Shown here one piece after another: positions 16,677 through 26,827 of a DNA stretch of 64,000 nt. Positions within the stretch are counted from its first letter, which is position 1. The number at the start of each line of letters is the position of its first letter. The notes under the pieces are model-generated. The model had not been told where the DNA came from, searched no databases, and was given only the letters and a program-made list of their open reading frames with translations. A program made the position numbers and the translations under genes. The DNA lies in contig CAWGMT010000014.1 of NCBI GenBank assembly GCA_963823675.1, positions 124,001 to 188,000 of the forward strand, read 5' to 3'. The DNA is from CAWGMT01 sp963823675 (GTDB taxonomy: Bacteria; Planctomycetota; Planctomycetia; Isosphaerales; Isosphaeraceae).

Positions 16677-17689
16677 ACTGGTCAAGGCATCGTCGGGAAG
16701 CATCGTACCGACCAGCGGCAAGACGATCCTGCCGGAGCTGGTCGAGCGGGCAGGGGGCGCGGCCCGCTTCGCCTGGGATGAATTCTTCTATGCCGAGCAT
16801 CACAATCCGCACACGCAAAAGGCGTATCAGTCGGCGGTGCGGCGGTTCCTGGCCTGGTGCGAAGGGGAGGGGGTCGAGCTGATCGGCATCACGCCGGGCA
16901 TGGTCGGACAATACCTCGTCGGCCTGGGCGGGTCGGCCTCGAAGCGGAACCTGCATTTGTCGGCGTTGCGCGGGTTCTTCGACCGGCTGGTGCAACGGCA
17001 TGTCGTCATCCTCAACCCGGCCGCCTCGGTCAGCGGCGTGAAAGAGGATGTCGTCGAGGGCAAAACGCCGGAGATCACGATTGAGCAGACGCGGAAGCTG
17101 GTCGCGTCGATCAAGACCACGTACAAGGTGAAAGCCAAAGGGGAAAAAGCTCAGGAAGTGACGCATGTCGTGGGCCTGCGGGACCGGGCGATCCTGGCGA
17201 CGATGCGGTTTACCGCCTGCCGGGCCGGGGCGGTCGCCAAGCTGCGGCTCCAGGATTTCCAGCATGACGGTGAGCAGTACGTGCTGCGGTTCCAGGAGAA
17301 GGGCGGCAAGTCGCGGGAAATCCCAGTGCGGCTCGAATTGCAGCGGGATATCCTGGCCTATCTGGCGGCGGCGGGCATCGGGGCGGATGAACAAGGATCG
17401 GCCGCTGTTCCGCTCGACGGTGCGCAAGACGAAGCAACTGACCGGCAATGCCCTGACGACGAAAGACATCTGCAATCTGGTCAAGCGGCGGCTGAAAGAT
17501 GCCGGGCTGCCGAAGCGGCTGTCGCCGCACTCGTTCCGGGTGTCGGCGATCACCGATCTGCTCACCCAGGGCGTGCCGCTCGAGGATGTGCAGTACCTCG
17601 CCGGGCACGCCGAGCCGCGAACGACCGGGCTTTACGACCGGCGGCAGAAGAAGGTGACGCGGAATATCGTTGAGCGGATTTCGATTTAA
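16666..17689 (+). pseudogene. Tyrosine recombinase (XerC/D-like), one frameshift
   Basis: N-terminal SAM-like core-binding domain (FFYAEHHNPHTQKAYQSAVR, LSALRGFFDRLVQRHVVILN), then the catalytic domain: first Arg in LRDRAILATMRFTACRAGAV, Lys region FQEKGGKSREIPVRLELQ, HxxR in LSPHSFRVSAITDLL, His in YLAGHAEPRTTGL, and nucleophile Tyr in GLYDRRQKKVTRNI. The frame slips near 17385 between AAAGIGAD and KDRPLFRSTVRKTKQLTG. All catalytic residues are otherwise present. It sits at the left end of the accessory region and is the best candidate for its original integrase. Confidence 0.85.
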
Positions 17690-17736
17690 GCGGATTTTAA
17701 TTTAGCAACGCGAGCCCCCTATTTAAGGGGACAACT

Positions 17737-17940
17737 ATGAGCATTTATTCGGATGTTCTTGGTGCCGTAAATGAGGCGGCGAAAACCATCAACGCCAAGG
17801 GGCAGTCACAGTTTAAGCGTGAAGAGGTTGAGGAGTGGATCAAGCAGAATCGTCGAGCAGATTGGGAACGATTTGCCCCAAGTTTTCAGGTTACCTTTTC
17901 CACGCTCACAACGCAGGACCCGGTGATTGGCGACAATTAG
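17737..17940 (+). CDS. Small hypothetical protein truncated by IS21
   Basis: MSIYSDVLGAVNEAAKTINA, then KREEVEEWIKQNRRADWERF. The last five codons (from the TGATTGG at 17924) are IS21 sequence, so the original C-terminus is missing. Not recognised. It follows the recombinase by 48 bp, with AAGGGG before the ATG. Confidence 0.45.
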   Translation: MSIYSDVLGAVNEAAKTINAKGQSQFKREEVEEWIKQNRRADWERFAPSFQVTFSTLTTQDPVIGDN

Positions 17941-18860
17941 ATTTCCCTTCTGACGACAACTAGAATTCCCGCCTCGAGGATAGTGTACAAGCCGCTTCGA
18001 TTGCGGTCGTCTTGAATCCCTTCTCGCACTCGGCGGTATCCGTGCTTGCTTCCAGTCACACCTCCTTGCTGAGATTGGCGGGGCCCGACGCGCTCTTGAC
18101 GCGATTTCTTGGCCTGCTCGGCCCGATAGCTGGAAACGTTCAATTCCAGGATCACGCTGTGGTGCACCAGTCGATCGATCGCAGCAGCGGTCGTCATCGG
18201 GTCCTTGAAGATCGTCTCCCAACCCGAAAACGCGAGGTTGCTCGTCAGCACCACGCTCCCCCGTTCATATCGCTCCGCCAAGAGCGCGAACAGCACCTCC
18301 ATTTCGTCGCGACTGTATTGGACATATCCAATATCGTCGAGGATCATCACGTGATATGAAGAAATCTTCTTGAGAAAACCGCGGAGCTTCAAGTCACGCT
18401 TCGCGGCCAAGAGGTCCTGAACCATCAGACCACAAGTCGCGAACATCACCTTCCTTCCCGCCCGGATCAGCTCCTGGCCAATCGCGCAGGCGACGTGCGT
18501 TTTCCCAGAGCCGGGGTTACCGAAAATGAGCACATTCTCATGCCGCTCAACGAAGTCTCCTTCCAGCAACGATCGGACCTGCTGCGCCGCCTTCGGCGGC
18601 AGTCGCTTCAGGTCCAGAGTTGAACAGGCTCTTTTCCATGAACAGCCTCGAATCGCGTAAGAGCCGCTCGATCCGGTTTGAGCGCCGGGTTTCACGTTCG
18701 CGCTCCGCCAGATCAAGCAAGTAGCGCTCGTAACTTGAGGACTCTTGACGAGCCCGTTGCGCCGCCGATTCGTACTCGTCCCGTATCGCCGGCAGATGGA
18801 GGTCCCGAAGGCAGTCCTTCAGGGACTCGTGCAGGTCGGCTTGTCGGTTAATGGCATGTC
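17937..18860 (-). pseudogene. istB: IstB, IS21 helper ATPase, one frameshift
   Basis: N-terminal part HESLKDCLRDLHLPAIRDEY, YERYLLDLAERERETRRSNR is in one frame, and LDLKRLPPKAAQQVRSLLEG with Walker A NVLIFGNPGSGKTHVACAIG, Walker B YHVMILDDIGYVQYSRDEME and SVVLTSNLAFSGWETIF in another; the slip is near 18620. The C-terminus runs into the IS end. The initiation codon is unclear: the frame enters from within the 3' end of istA (about 18855-18870) with no in-frame ATG, and a non-ATG start is probable. Confidence 0.85.
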
Positions 18861-20330
18861 CTCCCTTGTCTCGAGTAACCCGTCGTACATCGACAAATCC
18901 ACCGTTGTGATCGTGACCTCCATCGCTCGCGGCAGGCCCAGGTCGTGGGCCAAATGGTCGGCGACGACGGTCGGTGTGATCGGTACATTCCACTCCAGGA
19001 GCCGGCCCAACACGGCGTTGACTCCGGTCTCGGATTCCTTAGCCGCCAGCTCGAGGATCCGCAGGTAATCCTTGGCCGCGCGGCCGGGGCTGTGTTCCAG
19101 CAAGGCATCGTAGGCCCGGCGAAACCGGCTCGTCGGGAACATCGCGTCCTGGTAGCGATATCCCGCGAACGCCCCCGGCTTGCGCACCAGCCAATCAATC
19201 ACATGACGATAGTTGATCGCGTGTTTGTTTCGGCCGCGGAGCCGGGGAAGTCGCTCGACCAGCACCGAGCCGTGCCACACCTCCAGGTATTCAACCTTGA
19301 TATGAACGTCAACCTGTTCACCGATCAGCCGGCTGGGAACCGAGTAGGTGTTGAATTTGATGCGGATTGTGCTTCCCTGGCTGACTCGCGCTGGGCGTCG
19401 GTGCCACGCGTTGACGCGACGCGCGGGTAGATCTCGCAGTTGTGATCGGTCCTCGGCGAATCGCTGGGCCCGTCCGCTGTTGCGTTGGGCCAGCACTTCG
19501 CGCAGGAACCGTTCGTAGTCCTCGCGATCCTCGAAGTCGCGGCTGCCGCGGAGCATCAGCGCTTGATCGACGGCAGTCTTGAATCGGTTATGGCTCTGCT
19601 CGGCGTCTCCATTCTCATGGGCCTTGCGGGCGTTGATGGCTTGAGCTTTCAAGCCGTAGTGAGCCAGCAAGGCGCGATAACGTTGCTGGAACAGATCACG
19701 ATCGGAAAGGTTATTCACCGCGGCGGTGAGCCGATCAGTGCGATGCATCTGGGGAACCCCTCCCAGTTCCCAGAGGGCGTTTTGGAGCCCTTGGCTGAGG
19801 CTCTCGAAACTCTCGGAAAAGCAGACCGTGCCGGTCTCCCAATTGGAATAGGTCAGGACAAAGTGATAGACCATGTGATCAAACGGTTCACCGGCCAGCG
19901 TGACCCGCAGGTCGCCCATGTGCGTGAAGTCAGAGGCGCCGAACAGACCGGGCCGGTGGATCTGATCGAAAAAGACCTCCTTGGCTGGGCCCTCGGTGGC
20001 TCTCCACGCTTTGATCTTCCGCTGTAATGTGCGGAGCTGGATGTCGCGAAATCGGCCTGGGAAGCGACGTTGGAGATCGCAGAAAAGGGTCTTGGCTTGA
20101 AGCCCGGGATTGAGTTCCAGTAGGTCACGAAGTTGGGGCCAAACGTCCTCGAACGGATCCTCCCGGGTCCGCCAGGTTCTTGGGGTCAACGATTCACTCG
20201 GCAGGCGATCAGCATGCCGGTACTTTCGAGCTGACTTGGCGTCCATACCCACCTTCAATGCCGCACGATAGAGTGGATGTCCTCCGCCGAGAAACTGGCG
20301 AAGTTTGCGAAACTGGGCATCCGTGATCAT
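18819..20330 (-). CDS. istA: IstA, IS21 transposase (DDE)
   Basis: 503 residues, intact. N-terminal helix-turn-helix region (FRKLRQFLGGGHPLYRAALK), then the RNase-H-like DDE core: first Asp in LFGASDFTHMGDLRVTL, second in GVPQMHRTDRLTAAVNNL, and Glu in KAHENGDAEQSHNRFKTAVD. C-terminal beta-barrel region GSTIRIKFNTYSVPSRLIGE. Overlaps the start region of istB, as usual in IS21. Confidence 0.93.
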   Translation of the reverse strand: MITDAQFRKLRQFLGGGHPLYRAALKVGMDAKSARKYRHADRLPSESLTPRTWRTREDPFEDVWPQLRDLLELNPGLQAKTLFCDLQRRFPGRFRDIQLRTLQRKIKAWRATEGPAKEVFFDQIHRPGLFGASDFTHMGDLRVTLAGEPFDHMVYHFVLTYSNWETGTVCFSESFESLSQGLQNALWELGGVPQMHRTDRLTAAVNNLSDRDLFQQRYRALLAHYGLKAQAINARKAHENGDAEQSHNRFKTAVDQALMLRGSRDFEDREDYERFLREVLAQRNSGRAQRFAEDRSQLRDLPARRVNAWHRRPARVSQGSTIRIKFNTYSVPSRLIGEQVDVHIKVEYLEVWHGSVLVERLPRLRGRNKHAINYRHVIDWLVRKPGAFAGYRYQDAMFPTSRFRRAYDALLEHSPGRAAKDYLRILELAAKESETGVNAVLGRLLEWNVPITPTVVADHLAHDLGLPRAMEVTITTVDLSMYDGLLETREDMPLTDKPTCTSP

Positions 20331-20439
20331 GACGGTTCCCTCCTTCTGGTCAGGAGGAAACCAGATAGTGAACAGACGGGCGAGAGGAGGAGGGAATTCT
20401 AGTTGTCGCTGGGCGGGAATTCTAATTGTCGCTGATCAG

Positions 20440-20688
20440 GTCGCATACGGCAAACCTCTCGACGACGTGGGCCATCAAATTGAACGGCTGCGCATTCCTG
20501 TGATCCCTTTCGATGCCGAGCACGCCATGCTTGTGGCCTCGCTGTGGAAAACCACTCGGGAGGCGGGCTTGTCGCTTGGCGACCGTGCTTGCCTGGCGCT
20601 TGGCCTTAAGACGGAGCTGCCGGTGCTGACCACCGACCGGGCGTGGGCGGATCTAAAAGTTGGTGTGAGCGTTGGGCTGATCCGATGA
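20440..20688 (+). pseudogene. PIN-domain (VapC-like) toxin, C-terminal fragment
   Basis: Immediately right of the IS21 end the frame reads VAYGKPLDDVGHQIERLRIP, FDAEHAMLVASLWKTTREAG, LSLGDRACLALGLKTELPVL and TTDRAWADLKVGVSVGLIR. SLGDRACLAL...VLTTDRAW is the conserved C-terminal acidic part of PIN nucleases. The N-terminal half and any antitoxin are gone. 20689-20947 shows no gene. Confidence 0.75.
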
Positions 20689-20947
20689 GTACCGGTGTCT
20701 GCACCGAACTTTCGCCCGATCAGCCCGAACAGTGGAAACTCCCGCACCTCCCCGATTTTACGAAACGACTGCCGCAGTGGCGAGGTTCATCAACGTGGAA
20801 AAAGTCGCTGCGAAACGTCGAGCCGTCGAGCCGATTCAACCGGTCGTAATCCACACCCCTCCGCCCAGAACGGCGGGCGGCGTTGTACGATCTGACCTAC
20901 CCAATACCAGGCAGCGTGGCTACGACCCCATTTACGCGGCATGAGTA

Positions 20948-21589
20948 TCAGATGGATTTCCGGCAGCAAGGGCACGAGCTGTCCGCGTTCGGGATGACTC
21001 TGGTTTGGCAATGTGGACACTCCAGCACCTTGAGCGGAACGTAGCCAATTTCGATTCCGCGATCGACGGGTAGCAACTCTTGGGCCGTCCTTCTCGCGTC
21101 GGGCATCTTGTTGGGAAAGGAGCTGGTGCGATTGGGGGACCGGTTTGATATCTTAGACGCCGGGTCCACTGGCTTGGTCGACAGAACAGCCGGAAGTATT
21201 AGCATGCAAAGCAGCACAACTGCAGCGATTATCGACTCGGTAACCGCTTCATCCTTCTGCTTGCGTTTTTCTTCGACTTCCAATTTATAATCTCGTTCGG
21301 CTTTCGCCCTTACTTCCGCCTCGCGGATCTCCTTCAGGCTTGCCTGCGTCGTCCTGAACTCCTCGAGTGTCCCCCGTGACTTGGCCTCAAGGTAAGCCTT
21401 TTCAAGGGATACCCTTTCATGGGCCTGTTCAAGACGATCAAAGCTCAGAGCCAAATTCACACTGGACTCCTTGTCCTCTTCCGAGTATCCAGCCGCCGTG
21501 AGACAGGCGAGCAAATGTGGGACACGTAGGAAGACCCCAAGAAATACCACGCAGAGAAATACACCCCCGATGGCCCTTAAAACCTTCAT
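20948..21589 (-). CDS. Membrane protein with C-terminal zinc ribbon
   Basis: 213 residues from ATG 21589 (21610 possible). Two hydrophobic segments (VLRAIGGVFLCVVFLGVFLR and IIAAVVLLCMLILPAVL) separated by a long charged helix (EIREAEVRAKAERDYKLEVE), then a C-terminal ECPHCQTRV...CPCCRKS zinc ribbon. Function unknown. It follows the next upstream gene (21632) by about 40 bp and probably shares its transcript. Noticeably less G+C-rich than the core genes. Confidence 0.65.
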   Translation of the reverse strand: MKVLRAIGGVFLCVVFLGVFLRVPHLLACLTAAGYSEEDKESSVNLALSFDRLEQAHERVSLEKAYLEAKSRGTLEEFRTTQASLKEIREAEVRAKAERDYKLEVEEKRKQKDEAVTESIIAAVVLLCMLILPAVLSTKPVDPASKISNRSPNRTSSFPNKMPDARRTAQELLPVDRGIEIGYVPLKVLECPHCQTRVIPNADSSCPCCRKSI

Positions 21590-21631
21590 GAATGTGCTCC
21601 AACAGAGCAACGACCGGTTCCGGTCATTCGG

Positions 21632-22351
21632 CTAGATGTCCAAGTAATCCCGTTTGTTCTTACCTGGGGGCTTTCCATGGCAAAGCGCTCCCTTGATTGC
21701 TTCGAGGCAAGCAAGCGAAACGGCCTTGAGACCGAGTGCTCTATTCGCGAGTACAGATAGGCAGGTGATACCAAGAACGACCAACTCGATGATCAGCAAC
21801 GCGAAACGGCAAAAAGGAAGCGAGAAATACCCTTCTTCACCGCAATAAGCATAGGTGAGCATATAGCTGACCCACATGATTGGATATGCGAGGAGAAGCG
21901 TGACCGGAATTAGATAAACGCAGGCGATAAGTACAGACATGGCCGAATCGAATAGACTCCAATCGTGGGAGTATTCTGCGCCCAGATACTTGAAACGGTC
22001 GAAATCACTGCTGTGATCGGTAAGATAAAATGTCCATAAAAGCACAATAGATATAGGTGCGAATACGATGAAGAGGTAGAAGATCCTCTTCAACGGCCTG
22101 GCCGGCGACACGATCAACCATCCGGTGCGAGCGTTCTCCGGCCGCGTGTCATGTTTAAACCATGTTGGATCGAGCGTCTTTTCGGATTTAATCTCTTCGC
22201 AATCAGAATCCCCATGGCTGTAGCTATCGAACCGCCCGTGAAGGTCGTAAAACAAGATTGGGCCGATCACAACAAGCAACAGCAGCCAGAGATACCAATG
22301 CCTGGCAATAAGCACCAGCAGACGATCCAGCGTTTTAGATCTTGTCATCAC
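21632..22351 (-). CDS. Integral membrane protein, four predicted helices
   Basis: 239 residues. Hydrophobic segments at about 17-34 (WYLWLLLLVVIGPILFYD), 88-108 (IFYLFIVFAPISIVLLWTFY), 137-162 (AMSVLIACVYLIPVTLLLAY) and 178-205 (FCRFALLIIELVVLGITCLS). Not recognised. Upstream member of a likely two-gene unit with the zinc-ribbon membrane protein. Confidence 0.6.
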   Translation of the reverse strand: MMTRSKTLDRLLVLIARHWYLWLLLLVVIGPILFYDLHGRFDSYSHGDSDCEEIKSEKTLDPTWFKHDTRPENARTGWLIVSPARPLKRIFYLFIVFAPISIVLLWTFYLTDHSSDFDRFKYLGAEYSHDWSLFDSAMSVLIACVYLIPVTLLLAYPIMWVSYMLTYAYCGEEGYFSLPFCRFALLIIELVVLGITCLSVLANRALGLKAVSLACLEAIKGALCHGKPPGKNKRDYLDI

Positions 22352-22466
22352 TGGTGGGTCGCTTTCTGGTGGAAGCCGGTCACGGCGACTGCATGGTCCC
22401 TTTCCCTGTCAGCTTGGAGGAACGATAGGTGGTAAAGTCGTCCGCGAGGCACGCCAATCGTACCCA

Positions 22467-25400
22467 TCATTCAGGCGGGCGCTGTAAGCCCTTTTTCCTG
22501 GTCGCCGACTGTTCTGTCCTGATGAAACCCAGAGTCTCCGACACGGCATTCAAAAACTCCTTGTCGCTGCTCGTCCTCGAGGCATCCTCGAGGGCGGACA
22601 TCGCCAACGCAGGCTCGACCTTAAGTCTGCCGATGTACATGACGACGAGGATGCGAAACTCATTGGCGCGGCGCTGATCGTCAATCTGCTCACCGACTTC
22701 GTCATCAGCGCCAACACCGCGTTTCTCCCTCTCTCTCCGATCGAGCCCCTGACTGCGGCGCAAGATCCTCGTCCTTCAGGACACCGATCAGGGCAGGCAT
22801 GACCCGGGATGCCGGGGATTCAGTGACTTCAAGATCTAGGAGAGCACCTTCGCGAACTTCGATATCTCGAGCTCCCAGCCCTTCGATCAGGGTAGTGATG
22901 TGCGCCTCTCGCCCGTTCTTTGCTCCGAGGGAGAAAAGTGATGCGGCTGCCTTGCTACGAACACGCGCACTAGGATCTTTCTTCAGGCAAGTCACCAATT
23001 CAGGCATGACGGTGCTAAATGAGCTTCCAAACTGGGCGAGTGCTTCGGCAGCCGCCTCGCGATCGGGCTGCGGCGCCTGAGCGTTCCTCAAGCAGCGGAT
23101 AAGGTTGCGGAGTCGTTCCTCCTGTCCCGTCATCCTTCTCAAAGCAGCGGAAGCGGCCTCGCGGAACGCGTCGTCCGTGCTGCCTTTCAATGCTTCCTCC
23201 AAGGCCGGCCTCGCCGACTGAGCCCTGTCGCCCAAGCTGTGAATGTACTCGACGACCCCGAGTCGAACTTGAAGATTCTTATCGCTCAGGCTACGAGTTA
23301 ATGCCTGAATGACCTGTGGCGCGATCGGACAGTCTGGCGCGTGGTCGCCTAACTGACGAAGTTCCCCAAGAACGGATGCGCGTACCCCTGCATCTTCGTC
23401 CTTCATACCTTCAATCAACGCCCTGGTGCACGCCTCAAGCTCCGTCCGCTCCGCTAGAAGACGCAGCGTCCAGGCCGCCCGCTTGCGGACGTCGGCATCT
23501 CGGTCCTCCTTCAGTGAGGAGCTCAGGGCGCGTACCGCAATCTTGGCACGGTCCTTCGAAGACACGGCGAGTAAGTCAGCGGCGGAAATGCGAACCTTTT
23601 TGTCGCCGTGCCTCAAGCCATCAAGTACGACCCCAACTACCTCCTCACTGGATGACCGTAGTTCCACTCGATCTCCCACGCGTCGTTGTTGACCTCTTTT
23701 TTGGTCCACCGCATCCTCAGCGGACGACCTTAATTCCGTGTCTACGTAAATGCACACATCCCGATCCCAATTGTATTCAAGGGGCTTGGATGACCGCAAC
23801 TCAACGGTTGCGTAAAAGCGTACCGTCAGATCCTCATCCTTTCGCGCGTCGTAGAAGGCCGACATGACCTGTTCTTCTAGTCGAATTAGCCGCGATAGCT
23901 CGGCCCTTGCGAACCCGTCGTCTCTTGGCTTTTCGTCTGCAATATGACGAACTATCACGAGCGCTTCATTGAGCACGTCCAGGGCCTCGGCGCGCAGCTT
24001 GGCGTCCTTGTCCTTGACTAACGTCTCGGTGAGGGCGGCTATCACCTGCTCATTAACCTCTAGAGTGTGCCACCCTGTATTCCGTCCGAGGGTCTGCAGC
24101 GCCTTAAGTGCCGTACCGCGCAGCTTGGCGTCCTTGTCCGTCTTCAAGGTCTCTGCGAGGGCGGCGATCACCTCCTTGTCACCCTTCTCATACTTCCTGC
24201 CTTCGAGAACGTAGGCGAGGGCATCAACGACTTTAGCTCGCAGCGCCGAGTCCTTGTCCTTCTTCAAGGTCTCGATGAGGGCGGGGAGCACCCCGGCGCC
24301 ACCCTTCATAGTGTGCCACGTCGTACTCCATCCGAGGACTCCAACGACTTTCACTCGCAACTCGGTGTCTTCGTCCTTCTTCAGCGTGTCGATCAGGGCG
24401 CGTATCACCCGCGTACCACCCTGTTCGAGAGATCGATGGGCCGCGCCTCCAACGCCGAAGTCCTTGTCCTTCAATGCGAGGATGAGACTGCGGATTAGCT
24501 CTGCCAATTCTTCCTCACTGGTGGAGCGGCCAGCGTTCGCTGCGTATTTTCCGAGCGCCGCCGCCGCCCGCTGGCGCAGAACAGTGTCCCTGTCCTTCTT
24601 CAAGGTTTCGATGAGGGCCGGTATGTCCTCCCTGTCTACGATCTTTTTCAAAGCCACCTTACGAGGTTCATCCTCCTCGTCGAGCGCTCGTAGAAAGCGC
24701 TTGATCTCGGAGTTGACGTGCTGCCCTTTCAGGGCATCGTTGACCGCCCACGACAGAGATGTGCGAGGGAAATTCAGCCCCGGCATGGCGTCGTCGCGAG
24801 CTTTCCTCCACACACTCTCGACCGCCTCCCGCGCCTCTAAGGACTCACCGGCTAGACGGAGCAGGGCCTTGTCGGCATAGGTGCGCAATGCTCGCGTTCG
24901 ACCCGTAAGAGCGTGGAACAGTGCGGGAATTGCGGTCCGCGAATCCCGGTCCAAGCGGCCAAGTCTTTCGGCCGCGTATGGGCTCTCGTACTTCTCCAAC
25001 TCACTGATCAACGACGGAAGGTCAGCGGCTGACGGAGATGCGTTAGGATTTGCTCCGGGCTCGATGCGACTGAGTGTCCGCGCGGCACGTTCGCGGACGT
25101 CCGAATCGGCGTCGAGCATGGCGTTGTGGACCGCCGGTACTGCATTCTTCGCATCAGTCCCGATCAGCCCAAGCGCTGTCAGCGCGGAAGCGCGTCTGAC
25201 GCGCAGCGCCGCCGGACTGACCTCTTCTGGAATCTTCGCGCGGAGGCGCACCCCCTCGTCCTGTTCCGCCTTGAGCAGGAAACCGAAACCGCGGCTACGC
25301 AGGCTGTCATCCTCCTCAGCCTGGAAACTCGCCGCGTTGCCCTGTTCCACTGCGGCAACAAGGATCGGTATGGCCTCCTTCGCTTCACGGCTGTCGGGGG

Positions 25401-25713
25401 CCGCCTTGGCGAGAGCGAGGGCCGCCTCGAAACGTGTTGCCTCCTCTGGGCTCATCAGGTCGCGGGAAAGCGCGGCGACTGACTCAGGCGACTCGTTTGC
25501 AAAACGATTAATCGGCCGCGACGACCAGACGACGCCTGCAATAATCGCAACTCCAACGAGGGGCGCGATCCCGAGTCGAGCGATCCCAGCCGCTGCTGGG
25601 TTAGACCCGTGCGCTGGTCGGGCACTACCATCCGTCGTCTCACGAGGCCACTGCGGTATTCGATTTTGGCCCTTGCTCCGCGCGTCTGGCCTGGATTCGT
25701 CGTAGCTCGACAT
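22467..25713 (-). pseudogene. Very long membrane-anchored HEAT-repeat protein, frameshift near its end
   Basis: 1,002 residues are open from 25713 to 22705. A short cytoplasmic stretch is followed by one membrane segment (IAPLVGVAIIAGVVWSSRP, about 49-67) and then some twenty HEAT-like repeats such as PALIETLKKDKDSALRAKVV and ALAETLKTDKDAKLRGTALK. Residues in the middle contain an unusual run with three ELRSS motifs (TVELRSSKPL, DTELRSSAED, RVELRSSSEE). Near 22740 a one-base slip ends the frame in ARSEREGETRCWR; the next frame continues ANEFRILVVMYIGRLKVEP and SETLGFIRTEQ to 22467, likely the native C-terminus. HEAT arrays bind other proteins; partner unknown. 22352-22466 is spacer. Confidence 0.75.
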
Positions 25714-26079
25714 TGCTCAGAACTCCGGAATGAAGCGACGGCTGGGTCGGTGCAAGAATCCCAGGTGTCAACGAGGCAATCGACTCGCAATGCAACCAAA
25801 CATGCGCCAAGAGCGATCAGCTAGGTTGCCCAAGCTCACGCGGTCTTCGGGGCTTTTCCAAACCGGACAAGGCGCAACCAATCCAAGAATGACTGTTGAG
25901 AACGTAATCAAACGACATGATCTCGCGCGCCCATCCCGCACGGTAATCGCGTGCGCATCTTCGGAAGCCGCCGGCTACGCCGTGCTTGATGGTTGCCCCG
26001 TAGCGCGACATCCAGAATTACCCTTCGTCCCACCAAGTCGGAGCCTGATTCTCAAGATTGCTGTCCACTCTACGAGGAA
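25714..26079. other. Gene-free stretch upstream of the HEAT gene
   Basis: No open frame here has convincing protein character. It separates the HEAT gene start from recombinase remnants and presumably contains the HEAT promoter. Confidence 0.35.
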
Positions 26080-26400
26080 AAGGCGCGTTTGTTCAACTCC
26101 CCTCCCGAGTAGAGGTAGGACTTCAGGATCGCGCGGTCGCGATAGTCAAAACACTGTCGCTTGCGGGCAAGCCGACGAGTTGGCGCACCCGTCTGGCCGA
26201 TAGTGCCCCTGTTTCGTTACAGAGGTCGGCGGGGTCGCGGCCGAGGAACTGGGCATGGGGGCCGGGTTGCGGACGGTGATCGGCAGCCACAGCTCGGCAG
26301 CGCCGGACTGGCGGTATTTGAAGAAGCTGGAGAGGGAGGCGATTCGGCGGTTGAGGGCCAGGGGAGTGGTTGCGTGCACGCATCAGTGCGGTTCTGGGAA
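26080..26400 (-). pseudogene. Tyrosine recombinase remnant (N-terminal and start of catalytic domain)
   Basis: In successive minus-strand frames: LALNRRIASLSSFFKYRQSG and LWLPITVRNPA, then HAQFLGRDPAD, NETGALSARRVRQLVGLPAS and, after another slip, YRDRAILKSYLYSG. These match the core-binding domain, the linker and the first catalytic helix of XerC/D-type recombinases. The rest is missing. It differs in sequence from the recombinase at 16666, so it is a second integrase. Confidence 0.6.
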
Positions 26401-26518
26401 CGGACGCACATTTCTGGACGCTTGGCCATTTGATCTGGAAGCCCACCACGATATGAGGCTAAGATGCGTTGATGGGGATGTGGGTGTCCCCGAGGTCATT
26501 AAGGAATAGGATTCATTC

Positions 26519-26659
26519 ATGGCCAAGAATGACAAACAGACCAGTCCGAAGGTTGCTTCCAAAGCCTCGAAGATCCTTCGCGACCCCAAGTCAACCAAGG
26601 CTGAGAAATCGGTGGCTGCCTCCGACCTGTCACAGGCCGGTGGCAAGAAAAAGAAGTGA
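26519..26659 (+). CDS. 46-residue Lys/Ser/Ala-rich conserved small protein
   Basis: MAKNDKQTSPKVASKASKIL, RDPKSTKAEKSVAASDLSQA, GGKKKK, stop TGA at 26657. AAGGA sits before the ATG. I recall small proteins of the same form (KTSPKVAS.AS..L.....S..AK..AAS.LSQ) scattered in many bacteria next to mobile DNA; function unknown. Strongly basic and probably unstructured or nucleic-acid-associated. Confidence 0.7.
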   Translation: MAKNDKQTSPKVASKASKILRDPKSTKAEKSVAASDLSQAGGKKKK

Positions 26660-26734
26660 GCCTTTCGACGAACGGTAGCGGGGCCTTGTCCCCTGCCGTT
26701 CGTCCGCGTAGCCGTTGGAGGCGAGGATACCGCG

Positions 26735-26812
26735 CCGCGTCCGACCGGGCTAGATGACCGGCAGCAGAAGAAGTTGATGCGAAATATCGTCGAGTGAATT
26801 TCGATTTGAGCC
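26735..26812 (+). pseudogene. 3' tail of a second copy of the 16666 recombinase
   Basis: Bases 26735-26810 align almost without gaps to 17615-17690, the last 25 codons of the recombinase (GLYDRRQKKVTRNIVERISI there; here TGLDDRQQKKLMRNIVE then a TGA). About four fifths of the bases agree. The catalytic Tyr codon has become GAT. Only the extreme 3' end survives, right before the deaminase gene. Confidence 0.7.
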
Positions 26813-26827
26813 ACGCTGAGTGACTAC

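Larger units (their letters stand above)
17924..20438 (-). mobile_element. IS21-family insertion sequence
   Basis: About 2.5 kb with istA and istB on the minus strand. Each end carries two related sites: left GCGACAATTAGATTTCCC and ACGACAACTAGAATTCCC; right, on the other strand, GCGACAATTAGAATTCCC and GCGACAACTAGAATTCCC. The outermost bases are TGATTGG and TGATCA. No clear target duplication is visible. It cuts a small gene on the left and a PIN-domain gene on the right, so flanking DNA was probably also rearranged. Confidence 0.9.

Noticed and set aside
17924..20438. Target-site duplication of the first IS21
   Set aside because: Flanking bases (ccgg and ggtc) do not repeat; none can be claimed.
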